The notes under the pieces: generated by a model
Seen by the model: only the letters and a program-made list of their open reading frames with translations
The model's database searches: none
Told to the model about the DNA's origin: nothing
Position numbers and translations under genes: made by a program
Shown here: positions 53,140 through 60,532 of the stretch, piece after piece
Layout of the letters: each line of letters starts with the position of its first letter
Position numbering within the stretch: position 1 is the first letter of the stretch
Assembly (NCBI GenBank): GCA_022013685.1
Contig: JAKLPV010000027.1
Location: forward strand, 40,253 to 104,252
DNA length: 64,000 nucleotides
Reading direction: 5' to 3'
DNA from: Anaerolineae bacterium
GTDB lineage: Bacteria > Chloroflexota > Anaerolineae > Anaerolineales > Villigracilaceae

Positions 53140-53522
53140 TATTCCTCCTCGCCGCGCAGGGTGCGCATGGCATCTTCGGCAGAAATCTTTCCGGCGTCGA
53201 GGTCTTCCAATATCTGGCGGCGACGCTCCTCGCTCACGTCTGGGCTTTCTTCTTTGCCGGGTTCATAACCCAAGGTGCGAATCACCTCGTGTAAACGGTT
53301 GCGAATCGTCGGGTAAGAGAGTCCCAGTTCCGTTTCCATGCGATTGATCTTGCCTTCGCAGCGGATGAAAACTTCGATAAAATTGAGTTGTTCTGTGTTA
53401 AGATGTGAAAATGGCCCGCCTGTGAAGCGACCCTCGAGGGTCGTATCGCAGGACTCACAATGCAAGCGGGTGATCATCAATTCATTTTCACAGACTGGAC
53501 AGCGGGTGAGCGACGTTTTCAT
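53139..53522 (-). CDS. DUF2089 zinc-ribbon/HTH regulator
   Basis: A 127-residue protein. Two CxxC pairs near the N-terminus (CPVC...CESC) form a zinc ribbon; ELGLSYPTIRNRLHEVIRTL is a sigma-like HTH; the last ~30 residues are again the shared module (EERRRQILEDLDAGKISAED). It probably regulates this operon and may contact the other proteins through the module (inference). The start is at the ATG of M-K-T-S-L-T-R-C. Confidence 0.85.
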   Translation of the reverse strand: MKTSLTRCPVCENELMITRLHCESCDTTLEGRFTGGPFSHLNTEQLNFIEVFIRCEGKINRMETELGLSYPTIRNRLHEVIRTLGYEPGKEESPDVSEERRRQILEDLDAGKISAEDAMRTLRGEEE

Positions 53523-53530
53523 GGCAACTC

Positions 53531-53764
53531 CTAGCGGGTTTGAAACGATGTGCGCGGGCGAGACGTGGCGGCTTTTTTGATTTTCAAGCCGCTTATAATT
53601 AGCAAGTTGGCGAAGAAAATAAAGGTTGCAGCATACCAGCGGTCGCCGGTGTAGTCGGTAATGGGTGAGTAGGATGCTTCGAGAAATTGCCGGTAATCCT
53701 CTTCGTTGGCGCGCAACACCACTCGGGCGGCATCTTCGGTTCCGAAAAACCAGGGTGTATTCAT
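53531..53764 (-). CDS. Small membrane protein, 77 aa
   Basis: Begins M-N-T-P-W-F-F-G with GGAGG seven bases before the ATG; one membrane helix (~48-63, WYAATFIFFANLLIISGL) and a basic C-terminal tail. It is the first gene after the operon promoter. Family not recognised. Confidence 0.7.
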   Translation of the reverse strand: MNTPWFFGTEDAARVVLRANEEDYRQFLEASYSPITDYTGDRWYAATFIFFANLLIISGLKIKKAATSRPRTSFQTR

Positions 53765-53807
53765 TCTTGCCTCCAGTTCTAAAGCAACGCTTCAAACATC
53801 TAAAAAC

Positions 53808-53835
53808 ATTATAGCAAAATATTTAATATTGTCAA
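53808..53835 (-). promoter_or_regulatory. Promoter of the DUF2089/DUF4097 operon
   Basis: On the minus strand TTGACA, a 16-base AT-rich spacer and TATAAT, preceded by TTGCTA as at 20097-20124. Upstream (to 53880) lies an AT-rich stretch with repeated ATTGATA/TCAATAT half-sites that could be operators for this operon and for corA. Confidence 0.8.
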
Positions 53836-53920
53836 TAGCAAAATCAATAAATATTGAAGTTTAGATTGATAATATTGATACCAGCTTCTTTATTGTTAAT
53901 TTCATGATCGCGAGGTATTC

Positions 53921-54901
53921 ATGATTCGTTCACTTTGCTACGTTCCCGGCCAGGACATTCGCACAGCTATCCCCGTCCAGGAATACGCCAGTCTGCTCAA
54001 AATCCCTGATGCTTTGTTGTGGATCGATTTCGAAAGCGAACCAGATGAAGCGGCCGAGCCGATTCTGACCGGCATCTTCCGTTTTCACCCCCTGGCTGTA
54101 GACGACGCTCTGGAACAGTCGCATTCACCGAAGGTGGATGATTGGGAAGACTACCTCTACATTGTCTTGAATGCTCTCGAGATGGGCGACGACCTCAAGG
54201 CGAAAATCAGCGAGTTGGATGTCTTCCTGGGCCGAAACTACGTGGTTACCCACCACGACTATCCGCTGTCGTGCATCGATAAGACCTACCAGGCCAGCCT
54301 GCGTGATTCGCGCCATGCCACAAATGGCGCTGATCATCTGCTCTATAAACTGATCGATATGCTGGTGGCCGACTACATGCCCGGTGTCGAAAAAATGGAT
54401 GACAAAATCGATGAAATTGAAGATAAAGTGCTTGGCAACCCCCGCCAGGAAACAATCCAGGAAATTTTTGCCCTGAAGCGTGCTTTACAAGTGATGCGCC
54501 GAATCCTGGCGCCCCAGCGCGAGGTGCTCAATAAACTGGCCCGCGACGATTATCAGTTGATCGACCCGAAAGATCGTATTTTTTTCCGCGATGTTTACGA
54601 CCACTTGGTGCGCATGCACGATCTGAACGAATCGATGCGCGACCTGGTCAGCGGCACGCTGGATACCTATCTTTCGGCGGTAAACAACCGCATGAATGAA
54701 ATCATGAAAACCCTGACCATCATCACCACCCTTTTCATGCCGCTCACCTTCATTACCGGCTTCTTTGGGATGAACTTCTTCGGGCCTTCTGCCGATTTGC
54801 CGGTCTGGACTGGCCGACTGGTCTTTTCCCTAACCCTGGCTGTCATGCTGGTCATGCCGCTTGTCATGTTCCGCTGGATGAAGCGCCAGACCTGGGTCTA
54901 A
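53921..54901 (+). CDS. corA: CorA-type magnesium/cobalt transporter
   Basis: A 326-residue channel subunit. The long cytoplasmic part is typical (PDALLWIDFESEP, FHPLAVDDALEQSHSPKVDDW), then the stalk helix with LVSGTLDTYLSAVNNRMNEIM, and two C-terminal membrane helices with the G-M-N signature (ITGFFGMNFFG). A basic tail (RWMKRQTWV) ends the protein. It should import Mg2+ or Co2+ as a pentamer. Confidence 0.93.
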   Translation: MIRSLCYVPGQDIRTAIPVQEYASLLKIPDALLWIDFESEPDEAAEPILTGIFRFHPLAVDDALEQSHSPKVDDWEDYLYIVLNALEMGDDLKAKISELDVFLGRNYVVTHHDYPLSCIDKTYQASLRDSRHATNGADHLLYKLIDMLVADYMPGVEKMDDKIDEIEDKVLGNPRQETIQEIFALKRALQVMRRILAPQREVLNKLARDDYQLIDPKDRIFFRDVYDHLVRMHDLNESMRDLVSGTLDTYLSAVNNRMNEIMKTLTIITTLFMPLTFITGFFGMNFFGPSADLPVWTGRLVFSLTLAVMLVMPLVMFRWMKRQTWV

Positions 54902-54918
54902 TCTGCGTCATTAAAAAA

Positions 54919-54954
54919 AGCACAGCGTACCGGTATAGTAGGATACGCTGTGCT
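54919..54954 (-). terminator. Terminator between corA and the 40-aa gene
   Basis: AGCACAGCGTA pairs with TACGCTGTGCT over a 14-base loop; a run of seven T follows on the minus strand, so it mainly serves the small minus-strand gene but also lies after corA. Confidence 0.8.
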
Positions 54955-54973
54955 GCTGGGGGAAGAAGTCTTG

Positions 54974-55096
54974 TTACTTGGGCAGGATGACGCGCGAGTC
55001 GTCACAATCCTGCTTGCTGACCAGGAAGCTAATAAGGCTCATGCTAACAAATAGCACGATAAGGATAGACAGTCCGACGATGATAATGGGATCCAT
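54974..55096 (-). CDS. 40-aa single-pass membrane peptide
   Basis: Begins M-D-P-I-I-I-V-G-L-S-I-L and runs through a ~25-residue hydrophobic helix into a polar tail (S-K-Q-D-C-D-D-S-R-V). AAGGAGGT lies six bases before the ATG and a terminator follows the stop, so this is a complete small transcription unit. No family recognised; membrane regulators of this size often bind transporters, and corA is adjacent (inference only). Confidence 0.65.
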   Translation of the reverse strand: MDPIIIVGLSILIVLFVSMSLISFLVSKQDCDDSRVILPK

Positions 55097-55252
55097 AATT
55101 TACCTCCTTGTTGATATACGATAAACTTGTAAAAAAGACGCACAAAACAATGATTTTGTTCCCTACATTCATTAAAACCCCATTTGCCACAAAACGTTCA
55201 TTACAAATTCGTTGGTTTAGTTTTTACAGATCAGTTCCCCAGGAGGCGCTTT

Positions 55253-55804
55253 ATGAAAATCGTTAGTTTATCCCTTGAGCAACCCGATCTCATCGAGCAG
55301 GCCGCTCGTCTTTTGTTGGAAGGATTCCGCCAGCACTGGCCAAATGCCTGGCCGGAGATGGAATCTGCCCGGCAGGAAGTCCACGAAGCCCTTGAAACGG
55401 AAAAAATTATCCGCGCTGCGTTGGACGAGGATGGCAGGTTGTTGGGCTGGATCGGAGCAATACCTGAGTATGACGGCCACGCCTGGGAACTGCACCCGCT
55501 GGTGGTCGACCCGGCCTGCCAGGGCCAGGGGGTTGGCCGGATGCTGGTCGCCGACCTGGAAAATCAGGTCAGGGAGCGAGGCGGGACAACCATCTTCCTC
55601 GGCACGGATGACGAAAACGATATGACCAGCCTGTCCGGGATGAACCTGTATCCGAATGTCTGGGAGCATATAGCCCGCATCCGCAATCTGAAAGGGCACC
55701 CGTTCGAGTTTTACCAGAAACAGGGCTACGCCATCGTTGGCGTCATCCCCGATGCCAACGGGCCGGGCAAACCGGATATTTATATGGCAAAGCGGGTGGG
55801 TTAG
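55253..55804 (+). CDS. GNAT acetyltransferase
   Basis: A 183-residue N-acetyltransferase. The acetyl-CoA loop is VDPACQGQGVGRMLV near residue 90, with the preceding strand WELHPLVV. The C-terminal stretch (FLGTDDENDMTSLSG ... HPFEFYQKQGYAIVGVIPDANG) is characteristic of a group often annotated as aminoglycoside 6'-N-acetyltransferases, but the substrate here is not established. AGGAGG precedes the ATG. It converges on the usp gene with a 4-base overlap. Confidence 0.85.
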   Translation: MKIVSLSLEQPDLIEQAARLLLEGFRQHWPNAWPEMESARQEVHEALETEKIIRAALDEDGRLLGWIGAIPEYDGHAWELHPLVVDPACQGQGVGRMLVADLENQVRERGGTTIFLGTDDENDMTSLSGMNLYPNVWEHIARIRNLKGHPFEFYQKQGYAIVGVIPDANGPGKPDIYMAKRVG

Positions 55805-56646
55805 CTTTCTTTTTCGCGGCTATAACGCGCCGTCAGCAGGGGGCATGTTGTCGCTTCGGCAACCTCGGCGGTTACGTTTGGAGTGAAGAACTGGCGCAGT
55901 CCGTGCGAGCTGTAGGTGGAGCCCATACAGACCAGGTCATAATCTCCTGTTTTAATTTCAGCCATAATTTCCTGTACCACCGTCCCCCGGCGGATTTTTA
56001 CCAGCGCCTCGACGTCCATCTGCTGGGCGGTTTTTAATCCGGCGCGCAGGTAGTGGCCGGTAAGGGTGTCGCTTTCGAGCAGGGTGTTCGGTTCGGCCTG
56101 CATCCGCCGCGCTTCGGGGTAATCGAACTCGATCGGCGGGATAACACTCAGCAGGGTCAGACTGGCCGGGTGGATTTTGGCAACCTGCATTCCCAGGTGC
56201 TCGGCGGTCATGCTGTATTCCAGCCCGCCCATGCAGACCAGCACCTTGCGCACCGGCAAACGCAGGGATGGCACGAACAGGATCGGGGCTTTGATCTCGG
56301 CCATCATATGGCGGAAAGAACGCCCCGAGAGTATGCGCTTGAATTGCGAACGCCCCAATGAACCGAGCGCGTACAGGAATTCGTCGTGTTCGCGCGCAAA
56401 GGCCGCCAGCACATCCTCGGTCTGTCCGTTTTGCACCAGCAGGGAATAAGGAACCTGTTCGCGCTGCAAAAGCGCCACCGCCCGGCCAAATATTTCCTCG
56501 ACCGGGTGCTCGGCGTCGCCCTCTTCGACGACCCCCAGCAGCGAAAGGCGGGTGCGGAAGTGCTTTGCCAGCCAGGCAGCGTATTCGATGGCCGCCCAGC
56601 CTGCTTCGACACCGTTTGTAACTGCCATTAAATTGAGATTCATCAT
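55801..56646 (-). CDS. Tandem universal stress protein
   Basis: A ~281-residue protein with two Usp-like halves: the first begins NLMAVTNGVEAGWAAIEYAA, the second KVLVCMGGLEYSMTAEHLGM and ends with the GSTYSSHGLRQF stretch that resembles the Usp nucleotide-binding motif. Two adjacent ATGs (56646, 56643) are equivalent starts. Next to chromate transporter genes on the same strand. Confidence 0.82.
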   Translation of the reverse strand: MMNLNLMAVTNGVEAGWAAIEYAAWLAKHFRTRLSLLGVVEEGDAEHPVEEIFGRAVALLQREQVPYSLLVQNGQTEDVLAAFAREHDEFLYALGSLGRSQFKRILSGRSFRHMMAEIKAPILFVPSLRLPVRKVLVCMGGLEYSMTAEHLGMQVAKIHPASLTLLSVIPPIEFDYPEARRMQAEPNTLLESDTLTGHYLRAGLKTAQQMDVEALVKIRRGTVVQEIMAEIKTGDYDLVCMGSTYSSHGLRQFFTPNVTAEVAEATTCPLLTARYSREKES

Positions 56647-56656
56647 CCACGACCTT

Positions 56657-57193
56657 TTAACGAAACAGGAAAATTCCCAGAACACCCGCCCCAAGCAAAA
56701 CCAGCGGCGAGGGCACATCCAACAAAAGGGCTGCCAGGCTGATGACCGCGATCAGGACGGCGCGCCCGGTTACTTTTTTCGAACGCCCGGCGCGGAACAG
56801 TTCCCAGGCGACGACCACCATCAGCGCCGCCACAGCGGGACTCATCCCGGAGACGAATTTTTCCAGCCAGGCTTCCTGCTGGAACTGTTGCAGGACGGCT
56901 GCCACGACCAGCATCATCACCGTCGGCGGCAGGATCGCGCCCAGCAGGGCCGCGATCACGCCCGGGATTCCACCGGCCGCAAAACCGACGAACATGGCCA
57001 GTTTAAGGGCCTCGCTGCCCGGCAGAACATTCGACAGCCCGACCGATTCGACAAAACGTTCCTCGGTCATGATCTTGCCGACCGATTCATCGTAGAGCAG
57101 CCCGATGGAGGCCGGGCCGGAGGGCGAAAGCAGGTTCACTTTCAAGAACATCCACAACAGCCGCCACCAAACGGTAAAGGTTGGTGATTTCAT
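56657..57193 (-). CDS. chrA: Short chromate transporter, second subunit
   Basis: A 178-residue CHR-family protein with about five or six membrane helices. LLSPSGPASIGLLYDESVG and VGLSNVLPGSEALKLAMFVGF are the conserved CHR motifs (the usual GGP reads SGP). Single-domain members work in pairs with a partner of opposite topology, here the overlapping upstream gene (ATGA). May export chromate, though many CHR proteins have other or unknown anions. Confidence 0.88.
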   Translation of the reverse strand: MKSPTFTVWWRLLWMFLKVNLLSPSGPASIGLLYDESVGKIMTEERFVESVGLSNVLPGSEALKLAMFVGFAAGGIPGVIAALLGAILPPTVMMLVVAAVLQQFQQEAWLEKFVSGMSPAVAALMVVVAWELFRAGRSKKVTGRAVLIAVISLAALLLDVPSPLVLLGAGVLGIFLFR

Positions 57194-57705
57194 GGAATGA
57201 GAAGTATCCCCAGCAAACCGGCCGCCAGCACCACGATCCGCGCGGGGGCTTTCAGGAACATCAAGACCAGGCTTGCCAGCCCGATGCTCCAGCCGAGCAG
57301 GCCGGTCTCGCCGCCGCGCTCGAAAATCTTCCAGGCGGTGACGACCATCAGCACCGCAATGGCCGGGGCCAGACCCTCGACAAAACTGCTCAACCAGACC
57401 TCGCGGCGCAGGCGCTGCAAGACCATCACCGCGCCAAGAATCAGCAGGAACGGCGGCAGGATCGAGCCGACCATGGCCACCAACCCGCCTGGGATGCCCG
57501 CCGCCGCGTAACCGATGTACATCGCCAATTGGATGGCGTCACTCCCCGGCAGGACGGACGAAAACCCGACCGCCTGCACAAATTCGCTTTCGGTGATCAG
57601 GCTGCCGACCGTCTCCTGGTAGAGCAATCCCACCGAGGCTGGGCCGGAGGTGCTCAACAGGTTCACTTTGACAAATATCCATAAAATTTCGAGAAGATTC
57701 TGCAT
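57190..57705 (-). CDS. chrA: Short chromate transporter, first subunit
   Basis: A 171-residue CHR-family protein, homologous to the next gene's product: LLSTSGPASVGLLYQETVG, VGFSSVLPGSDAIQLAMYIGYA. Forms the two-gene SCHR arrangement with it. No SD is visible before the ATG, and the 5' region is the long hairpin-rich stretch 57706-58307. Confidence 0.88.
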   Translation of the reverse strand: MQNLLEILWIFVKVNLLSTSGPASVGLLYQETVGSLITESEFVQAVGFSSVLPGSDAIQLAMYIGYAAAGIPGGLVAMVGSILPPFLLILGAVMVLQRLRREVWLSSFVEGLAPAIAVLMVVTAWKIFERGGETGLLGWSIGLASLVLMFLKAPARIVVLAAGLLGILLIP

Positions 57706-57874
57706 GTTTTTAGGGGAGAGTTTCGTTTACCAAAATAAAATAAGCCTGGAAATCTCGTAGGATTAGTTTGCGCAAATCCGGGAGCCAGAGAAAACCAATG
57801 CTCACGACAATTGTACAACATTTGGAAGAACTCGTTGTATTTATTCCCCGTCTTAAACCAACCGCCCATGCGAT

Positions 57875-57947
57875 GCCGAAAGGCGAAAAATACCCATGAA
57901 ACAGTATTGTTCTCAGCCTGGGCGAAGCCAACCCGTGACGATTGCTC
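57875..57947. repeat. Structured ~72-nt element, copy 1
   Basis: Starts GCCGAAAGGCGAAAAATACC and ends AACCCGTGACGATTGCTC. It contains a GCCGAAAGGC hairpin and an AATAC...GTATT stem. The second copy is at 58119-58189. Which strand is transcribed is not known. Confidence 0.7.
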
Positions 57948-57978
57948 AATCTTTTGACGTTATCTCCCCCGCCGACCC

Positions 57979-58115
57979 GCCCGGCGCTGAACCGCCGGGC
58001 TATTCCTACAAAGTCCTTCGGACTGGCAATCTTTTCACACGTCACCACCGTGTGCCTGGAAAAACCCGCCTTCAGGCGGGTTCGTAAAAATAGCCCCGAC
58101 ATTTATGTCCGGGGC
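57979..58115. repeat. Five consecutive palindromes between the two element copies
   Basis: In order: GCCCGGCG/CGCCGGGC (57979-58000), AGTCC/GGACT (58012-58024), CACACG/CGTGTG (58036-58054), AACCCGCC/GGCGGGTT (58063-58082) and GCCCCGACAT/ATGTC-C-GGGGC (58093-58115). This resembles a mosaic of REP-like extragenic palindromes. No ORF in 57706-58307 is convincing. Confidence 0.75.
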
Positions 58116-58118
58116 GGG

Positions 58119-58189
58119 GCCGAAAGGCGAAAATGCCAATTAAACGGCATTGCCCTCAGCACGAACGAACCAACCCGTGACGATTGCTC
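58119..58189. repeat. Structured ~72-nt element, copy 2
   Basis: Starts GCCGAAAGGCGAAAATGCC and ends AACCCGTGACGATTGCTC like copy 1, but the inner stem is AATGCC...GGCATT instead of AATAC...GTATT. The G-C to A-T exchange keeps pairing, which suggests the RNA or DNA structure is maintained. Confidence 0.7.
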
Positions 58190-58307
58190 GATGGTGGTCT
58201 GTGCTGATGTACTTTGTTGGTATGAAACCGCTGTTCTATACCTACCCCCGCTACCTACAAATAAACAGGCAGAAATTTTGATTCCACCAATAGCAAGAAC
58301 GAATAAC

Positions 58308-59822
58308 CTACTTAATTCCCCAAATACGAAGGGTCATATCTTTAGAACCGGTAATTATCAGTTTCCCGTCTGGTGAAAAGTCAATAGAAGTGATTGTATC
58401 TTGATGTGCGTCCGACATTGGCAAAATCCTGGAAAAATTAGATGTTCTCCAAATCATGAAGTAATTATTGCTTGTTCCGGTTACAAAAATGCTTCCATCG
58501 GGAGAAAATTTTACATCGGTGCCTGTAAAAATCTGGCCATCCATAGGTAATCTTTTTTCCAATACGCCGCCCGGGGGGGTCTCTGGAAGAAACTTCCATA
58601 CCTGGAAAGAATTGTTCGTATCTGTAGTTCCTGAGATTATATATTTTCCATCAGGGGAGAATGAAAGCGCCACGATAGATCCATTTTTCGGTCCATTGAT
58701 GTGCGTAAGTGAATAGAGCTGCTCACCATTCTGTGACCAAATTCTCAGCACACTATCATTTGAACCAACCGCAATATAACGGCTATCAGGTGAAAAAACA
58801 ACCACTTTCACGCTTTTTGAGGATGGAATAAGATTGCCAGCTTTCCAACCGTTATTTACAGACCACAATCGGATGGATTTATCATCCCCACCGGAAGCCA
58901 GCCATTGTCCATCCGGTGAAAATGCGAGGCTCGAAATAGCTCCATTGTGACCGCTCAAAATAATAGGATCGCCCCAAATTGCAGTATTCCAGACCTTGAT
59001 AAAGCCGTCACTTCCAGCAGCAGCCAACCACCTTCCATCCACAGAGAAAGCTACGTCTCTAACGAAATTACCAAATTTTAAGGCGCGAACAATATCGCCG
59101 CTAACCAGATTTCTCACTATCACGTTGCCATTCTGCTCAGCAGACGCAACATAATCCCGCGAGGGTGAAATATCTAGCTTGAAAATTACTTCATCGGTTT
59201 TCCAAACACCAATCTGGCCAAACTGATTTTTTGTGTCCGGGCAGATGACATCAGATGATGTTGGGTATGGAGTAAAAACCGGGGTTAAACTTTGAACAGC
59301 AAGCGTATAAGTAGCACTCGGTCTTAGGGTAGCAGTAAACGTATGTGTGAAAGTGGGAACCAATGTGTTGGTTGGCGTTGGTGTAAAGGATGTTGTTGAA
59401 GTTGGGCTGGCAAGAGAAACAACAGTTTCAGTAAAAATTGGGGGTGTTGTAGCGGAAGGTAAAACGCCATCTCTTCTAACTTGTATCATCTGTTTTTGTC
59501 TGGAGATGGCTACACTTTTTACATATGGTTCAAAGCCACCAGGCAGAATTACCCGAATGATTGCCGGTTTATTTATATAATTTACTCCGACCGAAAATAA
59601 TGTAACCCCTTCAGCATCAGTGTTTGCAATAAGAGGCAAACTATCTGACAACTCCAAGCGTACAGTTGCATTATTTATCGGAATGCGCTTCTCATCCTCA
59701 ACGGCAACAATATAGTTAAAATGTGTAGATGGCCCACAAGAAACAATATTTAAAGCAACAACAATCGTTGCAATAAGCATTGTTCGCTTGAACCAAACTT
59801 CAAACTTTGGAAATTTCATCAT
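58308..59822 (-). CDS. WD40-repeat lipoprotein
   Basis: A 504-residue lipoprotein (lipobox IVSC near residue 29). Residues ~30-115 form a carboxypeptidase-regulatory-like sandwich, ~125-200 a Ser/Thr/Pro linker, and ~215-504 about seven WD40 blades, with repeated SPDGQWLASGGDDKSIRLWS-type units, forming a propeller on the outer face of the membrane. Codon use is clearly more AT-rich than in the rest of the window. Its start overlaps the previous gene (ATGA). Confidence 0.88.
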   Translation of the reverse strand: MMKFPKFEVWFKRTMLIATIVVALNIVSCGPSTHFNYIVAVEDEKRIPINNATVRLELSDSLPLIANTDAEGVTLFSVGVNYINKPAIIRVILPGGFEPYVKSVAISRQKQMIQVRRDGVLPSATTPPIFTETVVSLASPTSTTSFTPTPTNTLVPTFTHTFTATLRPSATYTLAVQSLTPVFTPYPTSSDVICPDTKNQFGQIGVWKTDEVIFKLDISPSRDYVASAEQNGNVIVRNLVSGDIVRALKFGNFVRDVAFSVDGRWLAAAGSDGFIKVWNTAIWGDPIILSGHNGAISSLAFSPDGQWLASGGDDKSIRLWSVNNGWKAGNLIPSSKSVKVVVFSPDSRYIAVGSNDSVLRIWSQNGEQLYSLTHINGPKNGSIVALSFSPDGKYIISGTTDTNNSFQVWKFLPETPPGGVLEKRLPMDGQIFTGTDVKFSPDGSIFVTGTSNNYFMIWRTSNFSRILPMSDAHQDTITSIDFSPDGKLIITGSKDMTLRIWGIK

Positions 59823-60214
59823 TTCTTCTCAAGCTGCACAACGTCTGGCAGAGAATCCCGCGATAAATTAACAAATTTATAAAATGTTTGATGTTCTTGT
59901 GATTCCACAATCAGTTTTCCCGGCTTTCCCATATACTCTTCTGGGATTGTGATGATAGCCAACCCGTTTGAATCTGTGACCGCATCCAAAGGGATTATAT
60001 TGCCCGATAACTCGATGGTTACTTTTGCATTCCCAATAAAAGCATCACTCACTTTTTCTACAACGCGAATTTTATAATAGTCAAGTTGAGGGTTTTCAGC
60101 ATTATCATCAGGTTTACTAACCAAGTATGTTACCAGCGCTGTAATAATGACCCCTATTAAACCAATCACTGCAACAATAACAGGTACTGATTTGCTGTTA
60201 AGTTTTCGTGACAT
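59819..60214 (-). CDS. Membrane-anchored Ig-like/CarboxypepD_reg-like protein
   Basis: A 131-residue protein with one N-terminal membrane helix (VIVAVIGLIGVIITALVTYLV) and an outer beta-sandwich (VEKVSDAFIGNAKVTIELSG, then DSNGLAIITIP) that resembles the N-terminal domain of the WD40 lipoprotein it overlaps. GGAGGT lies six bases before the ATG. The two probably act together; role unknown. Confidence 0.75.
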   Translation of the reverse strand: MSRKLNSKSVPVIVAVIGLIGVIITALVTYLVSKPDDNAENPQLDYYKIRVVEKVSDAFIGNAKVTIELSGNIIPLDAVTDSNGLAIITIPEEYMGKPGKLIVESQEHQTFYKFVNLSRDSLPDVVQLEKK

Positions 60215-60464
60215 ACCTGACCTCCTCTTGACGTTTGACAATATGCAGATTTACATAATACTGAGTATATGTCGTCAAATGATAGACATCAAATGCCAAA
60301 GATAACCTGATTGGCGTGATTATCAGTATCCTGATGTCTCGTTTAAAAGTACCTTATTGAATATTATAAGTTAAATCTTTATAGATATGCGAAATTAACT
60401 AATCTGTAATTTGCAAACCAACTTCCCACAAAAGCAATTATCAAGGAGATTATTAAAAAATTAA

Positions 60465-60500
60465 ACGGAGTCGGCAGTCCGCGAGGGCTGCCGACTCCGT
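60465..60500. terminator. Terminator after the glyA-gcvT gene
   Basis: ACGGAGTCGGCAG / CTGCCGACTCCGT, perfect 13-bp stem, with T runs on both strands. The gap 60215-60532 otherwise holds an AT-rich stretch with no supported gene; the minus-strand promoter of the 131-aa protein must lie there. Confidence 0.9.
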
Positions 60501-60532
60501 TTTTCCGTTACAAAATCCGCTCACGCGTCCGC

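Noticed and set aside
55253..55804. Firm call of an aminoglycoside-resistance acetyltransferase
   Set aside because: The C-terminal motif is typical of that annotated group, but the environmental context and absence of tested homologues only support a GNAT call.
57875..58189. A known riboswitch (TPP, c-di-GMP, cobalamin, fluoride) upstream of the chromate genes
   Set aside because: I could not match the conserved cores of these classes by eye on either strand; reported only as a structured repeat.
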